From RGIG8748 sp045606045 (GTDB taxonomy: Bacteria; Bacillota; Clostridia; UMGS1810): a stretch of DNA of 64,000 nucleotides. The stretch is from NCBI GenBank assembly GCA_045606045.1, contig JAZURE010000032.1, forward strand, positions 26,712-90,711, written 5' to 3'. Below are positions 48,747-58,864 of this stretch, piece by piece. The notes below the pieces were generated by a model, which had not been told where the DNA came from, ran no database searches, and worked only from the letters and a program-made list of their open reading frames with translations. Position 1 is the stretch's first letter; each line of letters begins with the position of its first letter. Position numbers and translations under genes: made by a program.

Positions 48747-49685
48747 ATGCTCTACAGAACATACGCGCAATATCTTAAAGAAAAATACAAAGAAAAAGTA
48801 TATAAACTTCCTGTAAATCTTCCCATAACCTGTCCGAACCGTGACGGAACCTGCTCATACGGAGGATGTATTTTTTGCGGTGAAGTGGGAGCTGCTTTTG
48901 AAAATCTTCCTCCCGAAATGAGCGTTTCTGATCAAATAGACGAAAATATGCGTTTTATAGGAGCCAAGTATAAAGCAAAAAAGTTTATAGCATATTTTCA
49001 GAACTTTACAAATACTTATATGCCGTTTGAAACTTTCAAAAATAATATTTTGTCTGCAGTAAAGGAAAACATTGTTGAAATTGCCATTTCTACAAGACCT
49101 GACTGTATAAGGGATGACTACATGGAATTTTTGTATGATTTATCTCAAAAGACAGGTATAAATATATCCATAGAGCTTGGGCTGCAAACCGTAAACTACA
49201 AAACACTAAAAAAGATAAACAGAGGACATTCACTCGCGGAATTTATAGATGCAGTTATGACCATACAGAAATACGGATTTGAAATATGTACTCATCTTAT
49301 TTTAAATCTTCCGTGGGACGATATTTCAGATACCATTGAATGCGCCAAGATACTTTCAGCACTAAGAATAAATCAGGTAAAGCTTCACAGCCTCTATATA
49401 GTTAAAGACACACCTATGGCAAAAATGTATTTAGACAAAGAATTTGACATGGGCTGCTATATGGATTATGTGGAGAGGGTAATTACCTTTTTGGAATATC
49501 TTTCGCCCGAAATAGTCATACAAAGGCTTATAGGAAGAAGCAAGGAGGAGCACAGTATTTTTTCCAATTATGCTGCAAGCTGGTGGAAAATCAAAGACAC
49601 CATAGACGAGGTTATGGAAGAACGCGGGACATACCAGGGAAGACTGTGTACATATCTTGGCGGAAGTTGTGTTAAAAAGTTTTAA
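48747..49685 (+). CDS. Radical SAM protein, TIGR01212 family
   Basis: 312 aa. Cluster motif CPNRDGTCSYGGCIFC (Cx7Cx5CxxC-like spacing of this family), then GLQTVNYKTLKKINRGHS typical of the Elp3-type fold. Substrate unknown (suggested tRNA modification in the family). Confidence 0.88.
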   Translation: MLYRTYAQYLKEKYKEKVYKLPVNLPITCPNRDGTCSYGGCIFCGEVGAAFENLPPEMSVSDQIDENMRFIGAKYKAKKFIAYFQNFTNTYMPFETFKNNILSAVKENIVEIAISTRPDCIRDDYMEFLYDLSQKTGINISIELGLQTVNYKTLKKINRGHSLAEFIDAVMTIQKYGFEICTHLILNLPWDDISDTIECAKILSALRINQVKLHSLYIVKDTPMAKMYLDKEFDMGCYMDYVERVITFLEYLSPEIVIQRLIGRSKEEHSIFSNYAASWWKIKDTIDEVMEERGTYQGRLCTYLGGSCVKKF

Positions 49686-49711
49686 AACTTAAAATAATTT
49701 AGCAAAATCTA

Positions 49712-49740
49712 TTGTATTTAAAGGTAAAATTTGATATAAT
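49712..49740 (+). promoter_or_regulatory. Promoter of the yicC-remA-gmk operon
   Basis: TTGTAT (49712-49717), 17-bp spacer, TATAAT (49735-49740), about 35 bp before the yicC ATG. Confidence 0.7.
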
Positions 49741-49774
49741 AAACTGTAAAATTAAAATCGTGAGGTAACACAAT

Positions 49775-50653
49775 ATGATAAAGAGCATGACAGGCTACGG
49801 ACGAAGCGAAAAAGCTTTCCAGAATTACAAAATAACCGTAGAAATCAAAAGTGTAAATAACAGGTTTTCCGACTATAACATCCGTTTGTACAAGCATTAT
49901 TCTTTTGTGGAGGATTCTATAAGAGAGTGCCTTGCTGGAAGAATAAGCCGTGGTAAAGTAGATGTGTTTGTGCAGTATGATTTAACCGAGGGTGACGACA
50001 GAATCGTAACATTAAACGAAACTGTTGCACGGGGATATCATGAGGCACTTTCAAACATGTCCTCTCTTCTTGGTATAGCAAATGATGTTTCTGTATCTAC
50101 ACTTGCTTCATTTAGCGATGTTTTCAATGTAGAAAAACCTGAGGAAGACAAGGAACAAATTATTTCTGATACTCTTGAAGTGCTCAATTGTGCTATTGAC
50201 GATATAACTGCCAACCGTGCCAGAGAGGGTGCAAGACTTTATGACTTTTTTACATCCACCATATGCGATGTAAGAAATATAATATCCGTCATTTCAGAAC
50301 GTTCGCCTCTTACAGTTAAAGAACATGAAGATAAGATGCGCGAAAGAATGGAAGAGATATTAAACGGTGTAGAGTATGACGAAGCAAGACTTCTTACCGA
50401 GGTTGCCATATTCTCAGATAAGGTGAATATCACAGAGGAACTTGTAAGATTTGAAAGCCATTTAAAAGAATTTGCATCGCTTTTGGAAAGTGATGTTCCC
50501 GTGGGCAGAAAGCTTGATTTTACAATTCAGGAATTAAACCGTGAAGCGAACACCATGGGAAGCAAATGCAACGATTTTGAAATAGGCAAAGCTGTGGTTG
50601 ATTTGAAATCGGAAATAGAAAAAATGCGTGAACAGGTTCAGAACATAGAATAA
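49775..50653 (+). CDS. yicC: YicC-family endoribonuclease
   Basis: 292 aa. MIKSMTGYGR start and C-terminal DFTIQELNREANTMGSK, both diagnostic. YicC proteins cut small RNAs in E. coli and B. subtilis. Head of the remA-gmk-rpoZ-priA operon. Confidence 0.93.
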   Translation: MIKSMTGYGRSEKAFQNYKITVEIKSVNNRFSDYNIRLYKHYSFVEDSIRECLAGRISRGKVDVFVQYDLTEGDDRIVTLNETVARGYHEALSNMSSLLGIANDVSVSTLASFSDVFNVEKPEEDKEQIISDTLEVLNCAIDDITANRAREGARLYDFFTSTICDVRNIISVISERSPLTVKEHEDKMRERMEEILNGVEYDEARLLTEVAIFSDKVNITEELVRFESHLKEFASLLESDVPVGRKLDFTIQELNREANTMGSKCNDFEIGKAVVDLKSEIEKMREQVQNIE

Positions 50654-50671
50654 TTTTTGAGGGGATTTGTT

Positions 50672-50944
50672 ATGAAACTCATAAATGTTGGATTTGGAAA
50701 TATAGTATCTTCGGACAGGATAATTGCAATAGTAAGTCCCGAATCTGCGCCCATAAAGCGTATGGTTCAGGAAGCCAGGGAAAACGGCAATCTCATTGAT
50801 GCTACATACGGTAGAAGAACAAGAAGCGTTATAATCACCGACAGCGGTCACATAATTCTGTCTGCAATACAAACCGAAACTGTAGCCGGAAGACTTGGCG
50901 GCAAGGAAACATACAATTTAGCGGAGGAAGAAGAAATTGATTAA
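50672..50944 (+). CDS. remA: RemA-type matrix/osmo-regulator (DUF370)
   Basis: 90 aa from ATG 50672 with AGGGG upstream; the frame to 50657 is less likely. MKLINVGFGNIVSSDRIIAI and RTRSVIITDSGHIILSA match RemA, the DNA-binding ring protein that activates biofilm genes in Bacillus. Commonly next to gmk. Confidence 0.9.
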   Translation: MKLINVGFGNIVSSDRIIAIVSPESAPIKRMVQEARENGNLIDATYGRRTRSVIITDSGHIILSAIQTETVAGRLGGKETYNLAEEEEID

Positions 50945-51551
50945 TAATCGCGGTACTTTATTTATTGTTTCCGGCCCTTCGGGAACAGGCAAGGGTACAA
51001 TAATGGATGAATATTTCAAAAAATATCCTAATGACAATACCTTTCTTTCGATATCCATGACAAGCAGAAATCCGCGTCCTACGGATGAAGAGGGTGTTAC
51101 TTACTACTTCAAAACCCGTGAGGAGTTCGAGTATCTTATAGAACACGACGGACTCGCCGAATGGACGGAATTTTGCGGAAACTACTACGGCACACCTAAA
51201 AAGCCTGTAAACGATATGCTTTCCATGGGCAAGAATGTTGTTCTGGAGATAGAGGTGGACGGTGGTATGCAGGTAAAAAAAGCGTTTGACGGTGCTGTGG
51301 GAATTTTTGTTTTGCCTCCGTCTTTGGATGAATTAAAAAGACGCCTGAAAAACAGGAATACAGAATCTGAGGAGGTTATCAAAACCCGAATTGCCCGCGC
51401 TTTTAAAGAAATTAAAGAAATCGACAATTACGATTATGTTATCGTAAATGATGATATACAAAAATCTGTAGAAACTTTCCGTTCCATAATGATAGGAGAG
51501 TGCCAGAAAGTATCAAGAAATAAAAATATTATAGAAGAGGTGTTTAAATGA
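50937..51551 (+). CDS. gmk: Guanylate kinase
   Basis: Phosphorylates GMP. 204 aa, TTG start overlapping remA by 8 bp (GGAGGAAGAAG upstream). P-loop VSGPSGTGKGTIMDEY; GMP-binding TSRNPRPTDEEGVTYYF. Confidence 0.95.
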   Translation: MINNRGTLFIVSGPSGTGKGTIMDEYFKKYPNDNTFLSISMTSRNPRPTDEEGVTYYFKTREEFEYLIEHDGLAEWTEFCGNYYGTPKKPVNDMLSMGKNVVLEIEVDGGMQVKKAFDGAVGIFVLPPSLDELKRRLKNRNTESEEVIKTRIARAFKEIKEIDNYDYVIVNDDIQKSVETFRSIMIGECQKVSRNKNIIEEVFK

Positions 51552-51835
51552 TGTTAAAGCCATCCGCATCAGAACTTATGAAAGCCAAGAAAATTGACAG
51601 TAAATATACTTTGGTTATAGCTACTGCCAAAAGAGCAAGAGAAATATACAGCAAGAAAGATAATGTGTTTGTTGAATGCAAATCGGATAAGCCGGTTAGC
51701 ATAGCAGTAAACGAAATTGCCGAAAACAAGGTTACATTAAAAACCGCAAAAGATAACAACGCTGCAAACGATACTGCTTTAAACGACATCCTTGAACAGG
51801 CAGCAGAAAAGGAACTTGTGGCACAAGAGGATTAA
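51548..51835 (+). CDS. rpoZ: RNA polymerase omega subunit
   Basis: 95 aa. MLKPSASELMKAKKIDSKYTLVIATAKRARE is the omega core. Overlaps gmk by 4 bp. The acidic tail is family typical. Confidence 0.88.
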   Translation: MMLKPSASELMKAKKIDSKYTLVIATAKRAREIYSKKDNVFVECKSDKPVSIAVNEIAENKVTLKTAKDNNAANDTALNDILEQAAEKELVAQED

Positions 51836-51908
51836 TATACTTTAAATGCAGTCGGTATTGCCGGCTGCTTTGCCATATTTTCATATGTGAAAAAAGGGAG
51901 GGAACGGC

Positions 51909-54353
51909 ATGATTGCACAGGTAGTTTTAAACAGTTTTTCAAAGGCTACTGCAGGAGTGTATCACTATGCTGTTCCGGACTTTCTGGAGGAGAACTTAAA
52001 GGTCGGCATGCGCGTTACTGTGCCGTTTGGCAGAGGCAATAAAACATTTGAGGGATATATAATCGGGTTTACTGATAAATCAGAATTTTCAAATCTCAAA
52101 TCCATACTTTCTTTGGATGATACCTATTGTTACTTTACCAAGAGCGATGTAGAGCTTATAGAATTTATGGTCCACAGGTATTTTTGCTCATATACCTCTG
52201 CTGTTAAGCTTCTTATTCCCACGGGAGTCGGCACCGTTTTTAAAAGGAAGATTTCCCTTGCGGGTGAAATCAGCGTGGAAAACCTTGAATATATCGAACA
52301 TTCCCTTAAAGCGAAGCAGATATATGATATATTAAAAGAATCACCTACAACCTTTGATAAGCTTACAGACCTCATAAGTTCATCCAATCTTTCTTCCGTA
52401 CTGAGCACTATGCAGAAGAGAGGCATAGTAACGATAGAAGAAGTTGCAAAAGAGGGGTTAGGGGATACCTTCAAAAAACGCGTGTGCCTAGAGGCAGACT
52501 ACGAGGAAGTATCGGCACTTATATCCAACATATCGGCAAAAGCACCCGCAAGAGCAAGATGCCTGGAGATATTAAGCGACGAAAGAGATATGTATTTATC
52601 CGAGCTTATCGAATATGCTCATACTTCCAAAGCCACCATTGATTTTCTGGAAAAGAAAGGCTATGTGACTGTGTACGAAGCATTGGAAAGGGACGATACT
52701 GTTACCTTAAATTATGATATGCAATACACAAGGCACACACTTACTTCGGAGCAAGAGGCGGTTTGTCGGGAGGTTTTCAAAAGCATAGAAAACGGCGAGA
52801 AGCAGACCTTTTTACTACATGGTGTTACTGGAAGCGGCAAGACAGAGGTTTATCTTGAACTTATAGAAAAGACCGTAAGTCTTGGCAGAGAGGCAATACT
52901 GCTTGTTCCTGAAATCAGCCTCACACCGCAGATGATTGCACAGGTTGTTGCACGCTTTGGAGACAGAATGGCAGTTCTTCACAGCTCTCTTACCCAAAAA
53001 CAACGCTATGAACAATGGAAGAGGATTAAGGAAAACGAAGTTGATATAGTAATAGGTGCCCGAAGTGCGATATTTGCACCGTTTGAAAACATAGGACTTA
53101 TAATAATTGACGAAGAACATGAAAGCACTTATATATCCGAATTTACCCCGAAATACAATGCAATAGAAATTGCAAAATTCAGAGCACGCCAAAATAACTC
53201 TGTAACACTTTTGGCAAGTGCTACTCCGCTTGTAGAGAGCACATTCCGTGCACGAAACGGAAAGTACAAGCTCCTTGCCATGAAAAACAGGGTAAATAAC
53301 GCCAAACTCCCACATACTGAAATAATAGATATGCGTCTTGAAATGCCCGAGGGTAATATGAGTATTTTCAGCAGGCGGCTAATAGAGGAAATTTCCTTGA
53401 ATCTAGAGAGGGGAGAGCAGACAATACTGTTTCTCAACCGCAGAGGATTTTCGAGTTTTGTATCGTGTCGAAATTGCGGATACACACCTAAATGTCCGAA
53501 TTGCAATGTATCACTCACATATCATAAAACTATAAATAAGCTCGTTTGCCATTATTGTGATTATGCGCATCCGAATTATAATACCTGCCCCGAGTGTTCG
53601 AGTAAGTACATTAAGCATTTTGGAATAGGAACGCAAAGGGTAGCAGAGGAAGTGTCACAGCTATTTCCACAAGCACGGGTTACCCGTATGGATGCTGATA
53701 CTACCTCAGCAAGACTTAGCCATGAAGCCCTCTTAAACAGTTTTAAAAAAAGAGAGTCCGATATTCTTATAGGCACACAGATGATAACAAAAGGTCTTGA
53801 TTTTGAAAATGTAACTCTTGTAGGTGTAGTTGCGGCTGATATGAGCCTGAATGTAGACGACTACCGTGCGGCAGAACGCACCTTTGACCTCATAACTCAG
53901 GTTACGGGAAGAGCAGGCAGAGGTCAGCTAAAGGGACGAGCGCTTATACAGACCTACAATCCCGAAAACGAAACAATAATTACTGCATCACGGCAGGATT
54001 ACGATTCCTTTTACAGCGAGGAGATAGAGCTAAGAAAACTTCTTATATATCCGCCGTTTTGCGAGATAATTAATTTTGTTTTCACATCCGAAAATGAAAA
54101 GACAGCAAAATCTACTGCCAATGAGTTCAGAGAGGCTCTGCAAGGCGTTATAGACTCATCACAAGCGGTATTTTACCCCATAGGCGAGGCACCGCTTTTC
54201 AGATTAAGCGGAAGATACAGGTACCGCTTTTTGATAAAAACACGATATTCAAAGGCTTTGTATGATGAGATTTCCAGGGTTTATTTAAGGTTATCCGCAA
54301 AAAAGAACTCTTCGCAAATATCCATAGATGTAAATCCTGCAAATTTATATTAG
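51909..54353 (+). CDS. priA: Primosomal protein N' (PriA helicase)
   Basis: Restarts stalled replication forks. 814 aa. N-terminal DNA-binding domain, Walker A HGVTGSGKTEVYLE (about residue 304), DEEH box (about 402), a zinc-binding insertion with eight cysteines (CRNCGYTPKCPNC...CHYCDYAHPNYNTCPEC), then helicase domain 2. Confidence 0.97.
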   Translation: MIAQVVLNSFSKATAGVYHYAVPDFLEENLKVGMRVTVPFGRGNKTFEGYIIGFTDKSEFSNLKSILSLDDTYCYFTKSDVELIEFMVHRYFCSYTSAVKLLIPTGVGTVFKRKISLAGEISVENLEYIEHSLKAKQIYDILKESPTTFDKLTDLISSSNLSSVLSTMQKRGIVTIEEVAKEGLGDTFKKRVCLEADYEEVSALISNISAKAPARARCLEILSDERDMYLSELIEYAHTSKATIDFLEKKGYVTVYEALERDDTVTLNYDMQYTRHTLTSEQEAVCREVFKSIENGEKQTFLLHGVTGSGKTEVYLELIEKTVSLGREAILLVPEISLTPQMIAQVVARFGDRMAVLHSSLTQKQRYEQWKRIKENEVDIVIGARSAIFAPFENIGLIIIDEEHESTYISEFTPKYNAIEIAKFRARQNNSVTLLASATPLVESTFRARNGKYKLLAMKNRVNNAKLPHTEIIDMRLEMPEGNMSIFSRRLIEEISLNLERGEQTILFLNRRGFSSFVSCRNCGYTPKCPNCNVSLTYHKTINKLVCHYCDYAHPNYNTCPECSSKYIKHFGIGTQRVAEEVSQLFPQARVTRMDADTTSARLSHEALLNSFKKRESDILIGTQMITKGLDFENVTLVGVVAADMSLNVDDYRAAERTFDLITQVTGRAGRGQLKGRALIQTYNPENETIITASRQDYDSFYSEEIELRKLLIYPPFCEIINFVFTSENEKTAKSTANEFREALQGVIDSSQAVFYPIGEAPLFRLSGRYRYRFLIKTRYSKALYDEISRVYLRLSAKKNSSQISIDVNPANLY

Positions 54354-54365
54354 AAAGGTGATATT

Positions 54366-54824
54366 ATGGCTCTTAGAAACATCAGAACATTGGGCGATGA
54401 CATTCTGCGTAAGAAATGCCGCCCTGTAGATACCATCGACGAAAGAACTCTTACACTTTTAGACGATATGGCAGAAACTATGTACGAAGCAAACGGAGTG
54501 GGACTTGCCGCACCGCAGATAGGAATTCTTAAGAGAATAGTTGTTATAGATATCGGAGAAGGACTTATAGAACTTATAAATCCCGAAATTGTCTCTGTAG
54601 AGGGCAGTATCAAGGATTTGGAGGGTTGCCTCAGTGTTCCCGGAAAATGCGGTTATGTTGTACGACCCGAAAAAGTTACCGTTACCGCATTAGACCGTAA
54701 CGGTGATAAGATAGTTATAACAGGCGGAGGGCTTCTCGCTAAGGCATTTTGCCATGAAATAGACCACCTCGACGGCATAGTATTTGTCGACAAGGTTACA
54801 GAATATGTAGAATTGGAAGATTGA
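54366..54824 (+). CDS. def: Peptide deformylase
   Basis: 152 aa. Motifs GVGLAAPQIG, EGCLSVPG and CHEIDHLDG give the metal site (Cys, two His) and catalytic Glu. Removes the N-formyl group from new proteins. Confidence 0.96.
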   Translation: MALRNIRTLGDDILRKKCRPVDTIDERTLTLLDDMAETMYEANGVGLAAPQIGILKRIVVIDIGEGLIELINPEIVSVEGSIKDLEGCLSVPGKCGYVVRPEKVTVTALDRNGDKIVITGGGLLAKAFCHEIDHLDGIVFVDKVTEYVELED

Positions 54825-54825
54825 T

Positions 54826-55761
54826 ATGAAAATAATGTTTATGGGAACTCCCGAGTTTGCATGCGTTTCGCTAAAGAAACTCCACGAATGCGGTTTTGAG
54901 GTCACAAGTGTTGTTACAACAGAAGACAAGCCTCGCGGACGAGGACACAAAATGACACACCCTGAGGTTTATATTACTGCCCAAGAGCTTGGTATATCCA
55001 ATATATATCAGCCTGTAAACTTAAAAAGAGAAAACTTTGAAGATATTTTAAAAAAGGAAAACCCCGACCTTATCGCAGTAGTTGCGTATGGTAAATTGCT
55101 GCCAAAATATGTTATTGACTACCCTAAATACGGTTGTATAAATGTACATGGTTCGCTTCTTCCCGCATACAGAGGTGCAGCGCCTATACAATGGGCTATT
55201 ATAAACGGAGACAGTATGACGGGTGTTACTACTATGTATATGGATACTGGTCTTGATACAGGCGATATGCTTTTAAAATCAGTGTTGCCTTTGACCAGGG
55301 AAGATAACTTCGGCACAGTACACGATAAGCTTGCACAGCTTGGTGCAAATCTCCTTGTAGAAACACTCGAAAAACTTGATAGCATAGAGAGAGTTCCGCA
55401 GGGTGAAACCACAACCCGATACGCTTCAATGATTACAAAGGAAATGTGCACAATAGACTGGAGCGCAGATGCCAAAAGTATATCAAATCTCATCCGCGGT
55501 CTTACACCGTTTCCGAAAGCTTCGTGTATTATGAGCGATAAAACACTTAAAATTCTTAAAGCGGAGGAAATCAACGAGGTTTCAGACAAGCCGTGCGGAA
55601 CTGTTATATGCGTACACGGGGATTGCTTTGATGTCAGTTGCGGAGGAGGAAGTGTGCTTAGAGTGTACGAAATACAACCCGAAGCAAAAAAACCTCTTGC
55701 GGTAAGCGAATACTTAAAAGGTAACACAATAGAGGAAAATATAGTTTTAAGAGGCAGATAA
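54826..55761 (+). CDS. fmt: Methionyl-tRNA formyltransferase
   Basis: Formylates initiator Met-tRNA using 10-formyl-THF, which fhs makes. 311 aa. HGSLLPAYRGAAPIQWAI holds the catalytic His/Asn region; starts 2 bp after def. Confidence 0.96.
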   Translation: MKIMFMGTPEFACVSLKKLHECGFEVTSVVTTEDKPRGRGHKMTHPEVYITAQELGISNIYQPVNLKRENFEDILKKENPDLIAVVAYGKLLPKYVIDYPKYGCINVHGSLLPAYRGAAPIQWAIINGDSMTGVTTMYMDTGLDTGDMLLKSVLPLTREDNFGTVHDKLAQLGANLLVETLEKLDSIERVPQGETTTRYASMITKEMCTIDWSADAKSISNLIRGLTPFPKASCIMSDKTLKILKAEEINEVSDKPCGTVICVHGDCFDVSCGGGSVLRVYEIQPEAKKPLAVSEYLKGNTIEENIVLRGR

Positions 55762-57086
55762 TGAGCTTAAATCCAAGAAAAATTTCCGTTGAGATACTAT
55801 ACAATATCTTAAAAAGCAAATCAAATCTCTCGCACGAGCTATCGCAGATAAGGAGTAATGGAGAAGTTGACCTCACAGACAAGCGCTTCATTTCCGAGCT
55901 TACAACAGGCTGTATAAGAAATCTTGAATACCTCGACTACGCAATATCATGTGCATCTAATGTCAAGATTTCCAAAATTGCACCCTATGTTATGTGTGTA
56001 TTAAGAATCGGTGCATACCAGATACTTTTTTTAGATAAGATACCTCATAGTGCTGCAGTAAACGAGAGTGTTAAAATTATAAAAAAATCATCAAATCACA
56101 GACTTTCGGGGTTCGTTAATGCTGTTTTAAGGAAAGTGATAGCAAACGGCAGAAATTTAAAAATGCCCGAAGATGATTTTGACTCTTCCTGCATTATGTA
56201 TTCTTGTCCGACATGGATAGCTCAGACATGGAAAGACAGCCTTGGAGATGAATACAAAAGTGTACTTTCTGCCATGAACAAAAAGCCGGATACTATTTTA
56301 AGAGTAAACACACTTAAAACCGATGCTGATAAGCTCATAAGCATACTTCGTTCGGAAGGATGGGTGTGCGACAAGTACCAAAGTAAGCTTTTCCCCGAGA
56401 TTGACTATCTCGTTTCTGCTTCCAAAATTATAGATTTGCAGGCATCCGAGGCATACAAAAACGGTCTTTTCTATGTGCAGGATTGTGCAGGCAGTTATGT
56501 TGGCGAAATATTAAATCCCGCTTCAGACAGCGTGGTATTCGATGTGTGCGCATCACCGGGCGGCAAAACCACCCACCTTGGAGAAAAAATCAAAAACCAA
56601 GGCACAATATATGCATTTGATGTTTCTCAAGCAAAAATTGATACAATAAATGAGAATGCGAAAAGACTTGGTATAGATACCATAAATGCTATTGTTTCTG
56701 ATTCAACAAAAGCACAGGAAAAGTATTTCAATAAAGCAGATTATCTTCTGGTGGATGCACCCTGCTCGGGGCTTGGAATTATACGCAAAAAACCAGATAT
56801 CAAGTATTTGCGAACTTCCGAAGACAGCAGACAATTAGCACAGATAAGCACTGATATTCTCGATGCAAGCTCGAATTATTTAAAAAGCGGAGGGACTATG
56901 GTGTTTTCCACCTGTACCACCGTATACGAGGAGAACGAGGCAGTTCTCTTTGAATTCTTAAAAAATCATCCTGATTTTCGCTTAAAAAAGATAAACTGTA
57001 CTAAAGATAACAAAGGATATATGACACTATATCCGCATATTGATGATTGTGACGGCTTTTTTATAAGCCTTATGACAAGGGAATAG
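55761..57086 (+). CDS. rsmB: 16S rRNA (cytosine-967-C5) methyltransferase
   Basis: 441 aa. N-terminal NusB-like domain, then SAM-binding ASPGGKTTHLGE and the catalytic motifs DAPCSGLG and STCTTVYEENEAV. Overlaps fmt by 1 bp. Confidence 0.95.
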   Translation: MSLNPRKISVEILYNILKSKSNLSHELSQIRSNGEVDLTDKRFISELTTGCIRNLEYLDYAISCASNVKISKIAPYVMCVLRIGAYQILFLDKIPHSAAVNESVKIIKKSSNHRLSGFVNAVLRKVIANGRNLKMPEDDFDSSCIMYSCPTWIAQTWKDSLGDEYKSVLSAMNKKPDTILRVNTLKTDADKLISILRSEGWVCDKYQSKLFPEIDYLVSASKIIDLQASEAYKNGLFYVQDCAGSYVGEILNPASDSVVFDVCASPGGKTTHLGEKIKNQGTIYAFDVSQAKIDTINENAKRLGIDTINAIVSDSTKAQEKYFNKADYLLVDAPCSGLGIIRKKPDIKYLRTSEDSRQLAQISTDILDASSNYLKSGGTMVFSTCTTVYEENEAVLFEFLKNHPDFRLKKINCTKDNKGYMTLYPHIDDCDGFFISLMTRE

Positions 57087-57089
57087 AAA

Positions 57090-58127
57090 ATGATAAATTT
57101 AAAGGATTTGACATTTGAAGAACTAAAGGATTTTCTCGTTTCTCTCGGAGAGAAGCCATTTAGAGCAAAGCAGATTTTTGCCTGGCTGCATAAGGGTGTG
57201 GAAAGCTTTGACGAAATGACAGATATATCTGTAGCCTTAAGGGAAAAGCTTTCCCTTAATAGCTATATAAGTACTCTTAAAATCGTGAAAAAGCTTGAAT
57301 CCCAAATAGATGAAACAAAAAAATATCTGTTTGAACTTGGTGACGGCAATACGGTAGAAACTGTTGTTATGTACTACAAGCACGGTATTACTGTCTGTAT
57401 CTCGTGTCAGGTAGGATGCAGAATGGGTTGTAAATTCTGTGCCTCCACCATTGGAGGTCTTGTACGCTCGCTTACCCCCGGGGAAATACTCGACCAGATT
57501 ATATTTGCCCAAAAGGATATCGGCGAGAGAATTTCCAATATCGTAATGATGGGAATCGGCGAGCCGCTGGACAATTTTGATAATGTAATTAAATTCCTTA
57601 AAAATGTAAATAACGAAAACGGCATTAATATAGGCTATAGGCATATTTCGCTATCTACCTGTGGACTTGTCCCCAATATAAAAAAGCTTATGGAATATGA
57701 TTTCCCGCTTACACTGAGTGTGTCTCTTCATGCACCCACGGATGAAATCAGAAGCTCGGTTATGCCTGTAAATAATGCATACAATGTCGATATGCTCATA
57801 GATTGCGTAAGAGATTATGCTGCTTTCACAAAACGCAGAATAAGCTTTGAATATGCTTTGATAGAGGGCGTAAACGATACTGACGAATGTGCAAAAATTT
57901 TATCCTCTAAGCTTAAGGGAATGCTATGTCATGTAAATCTTATTCCTGTAAACAAAGTAAAAGAAAACACTTTTGAAAAGCCCTCAAAAGAACGCATAAA
58001 ACGATTTATGGCTGTGTTGGAGCGCAGCAATATTCCCGTTACCGTTCGCCGTGAATTAGGAAGCGATATAAGTGCATCGTGCGGACAACTGCGGAGAAAA
58101 AATAACAAAAAGGAGGAAAAACGATGA
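57090..58127 (+). CDS. rlmN: 23S rRNA (A2503-C2) methyltransferase
   Basis: 345 aa. Radical SAM motif CQVGCRMGCKFCAS, GIGEPLDNFDNV, and C-terminal catalytic Cys in DISASCGQLR. Also modifies some tRNAs. Confidence 0.96.
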   Translation: MINLKDLTFEELKDFLVSLGEKPFRAKQIFAWLHKGVESFDEMTDISVALREKLSLNSYISTLKIVKKLESQIDETKKYLFELGDGNTVETVVMYYKHGITVCISCQVGCRMGCKFCASTIGGLVRSLTPGEILDQIIFAQKDIGERISNIVMMGIGEPLDNFDNVIKFLKNVNNENGINIGYRHISLSTCGLVPNIKKLMEYDFPLTLSVSLHAPTDEIRSSVMPVNNAYNVDMLIDCVRDYAAFTKRRISFEYALIEGVNDTDECAKILSSKLKGMLCHVNLIPVNKVKENTFEKPSKERIKRFMAVLERSNIPVTVRRELGSDISASCGQLRRKNNKKEEKR

Positions 58128-58864
58128 AAATATCATATGGTACTGATGTCGGGCTTGCCCGCGAAGAAAATCAGGACTCTGTATATGTTCACAGCTTTTC
58201 AGACCAAAGCGGACTTTTTATAGTTGCCGACGGAATGGGCGGCTACGAGGGCGGTAAGCTTGCAAGCTCATCGGCTGTCAAGATGATTTCCGAGAGTGTT
58301 TTAAGTGAATTCGGCACTCATCTTACAGGAGAACAGATAAAAGAACTTCTTCAGGTGTCTATCAAAGGAGCGAGTGAAGAAATATACAAAATTTCCTCCG
58401 ACAACAGAGATCTTCGCGGAATGGGTACAACAGTTGTCGTATGCATAGTGTTAAACGGCATACTTTATACAGCAAGTGTAGGAGATAGCCGCGGATACCT
58501 GTACACAGATGGTATTCTCAGGCAGATTACAAAAGACCATTCGCTTGTATATGACCTCTACTCAAAAGGACTTATTTCAAAAGAGGAAGCCAGACGGCAT
58601 CCGCAAAAAAATGTAATAACACGAGCTGTTGGTTCGGAACCCATAGTTCTTATAGATACTTTTGAAACCGAGCTTAAAGGTGATGACATTATTCTTATTT
58701 GTTCCGATGGTTTACATACCATGGTTTCGGAAGAAAAGATAATACAGATTCTAAATGGCGAGGGAGAGAGCACGGCAGAAAAGCTCATTAATCTTGCCAA
58801 TGAAAACGGCGGAAAAGATAACATTACGGTAATCACCGTTAAAATTTCGGATGAGGTGAAATAA
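58124..58864 (+). CDS. prpC: PP2C-type Ser/Thr phosphatase
   Basis: 246 aa. Metal motifs TDVGLAREENQDS, VADGMGGYEGG, GDSRGYLY and GGKDNITVI. Counters the kinase encoded next to it; overlaps rlmN by 4 bp. Confidence 0.95.
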   Translation: MKISYGTDVGLAREENQDSVYVHSFSDQSGLFIVADGMGGYEGGKLASSSAVKMISESVLSEFGTHLTGEQIKELLQVSIKGASEEIYKISSDNRDLRGMGTTVVVCIVLNGILYTASVGDSRGYLYTDGILRQITKDHSLVYDLYSKGLISKEEARRHPQKNVITRAVGSEPIVLIDTFETELKGDDIILICSDGLHTMVSEEKIIQILNGEGESTAEKLINLANENGGKDNITVITVKISDEVK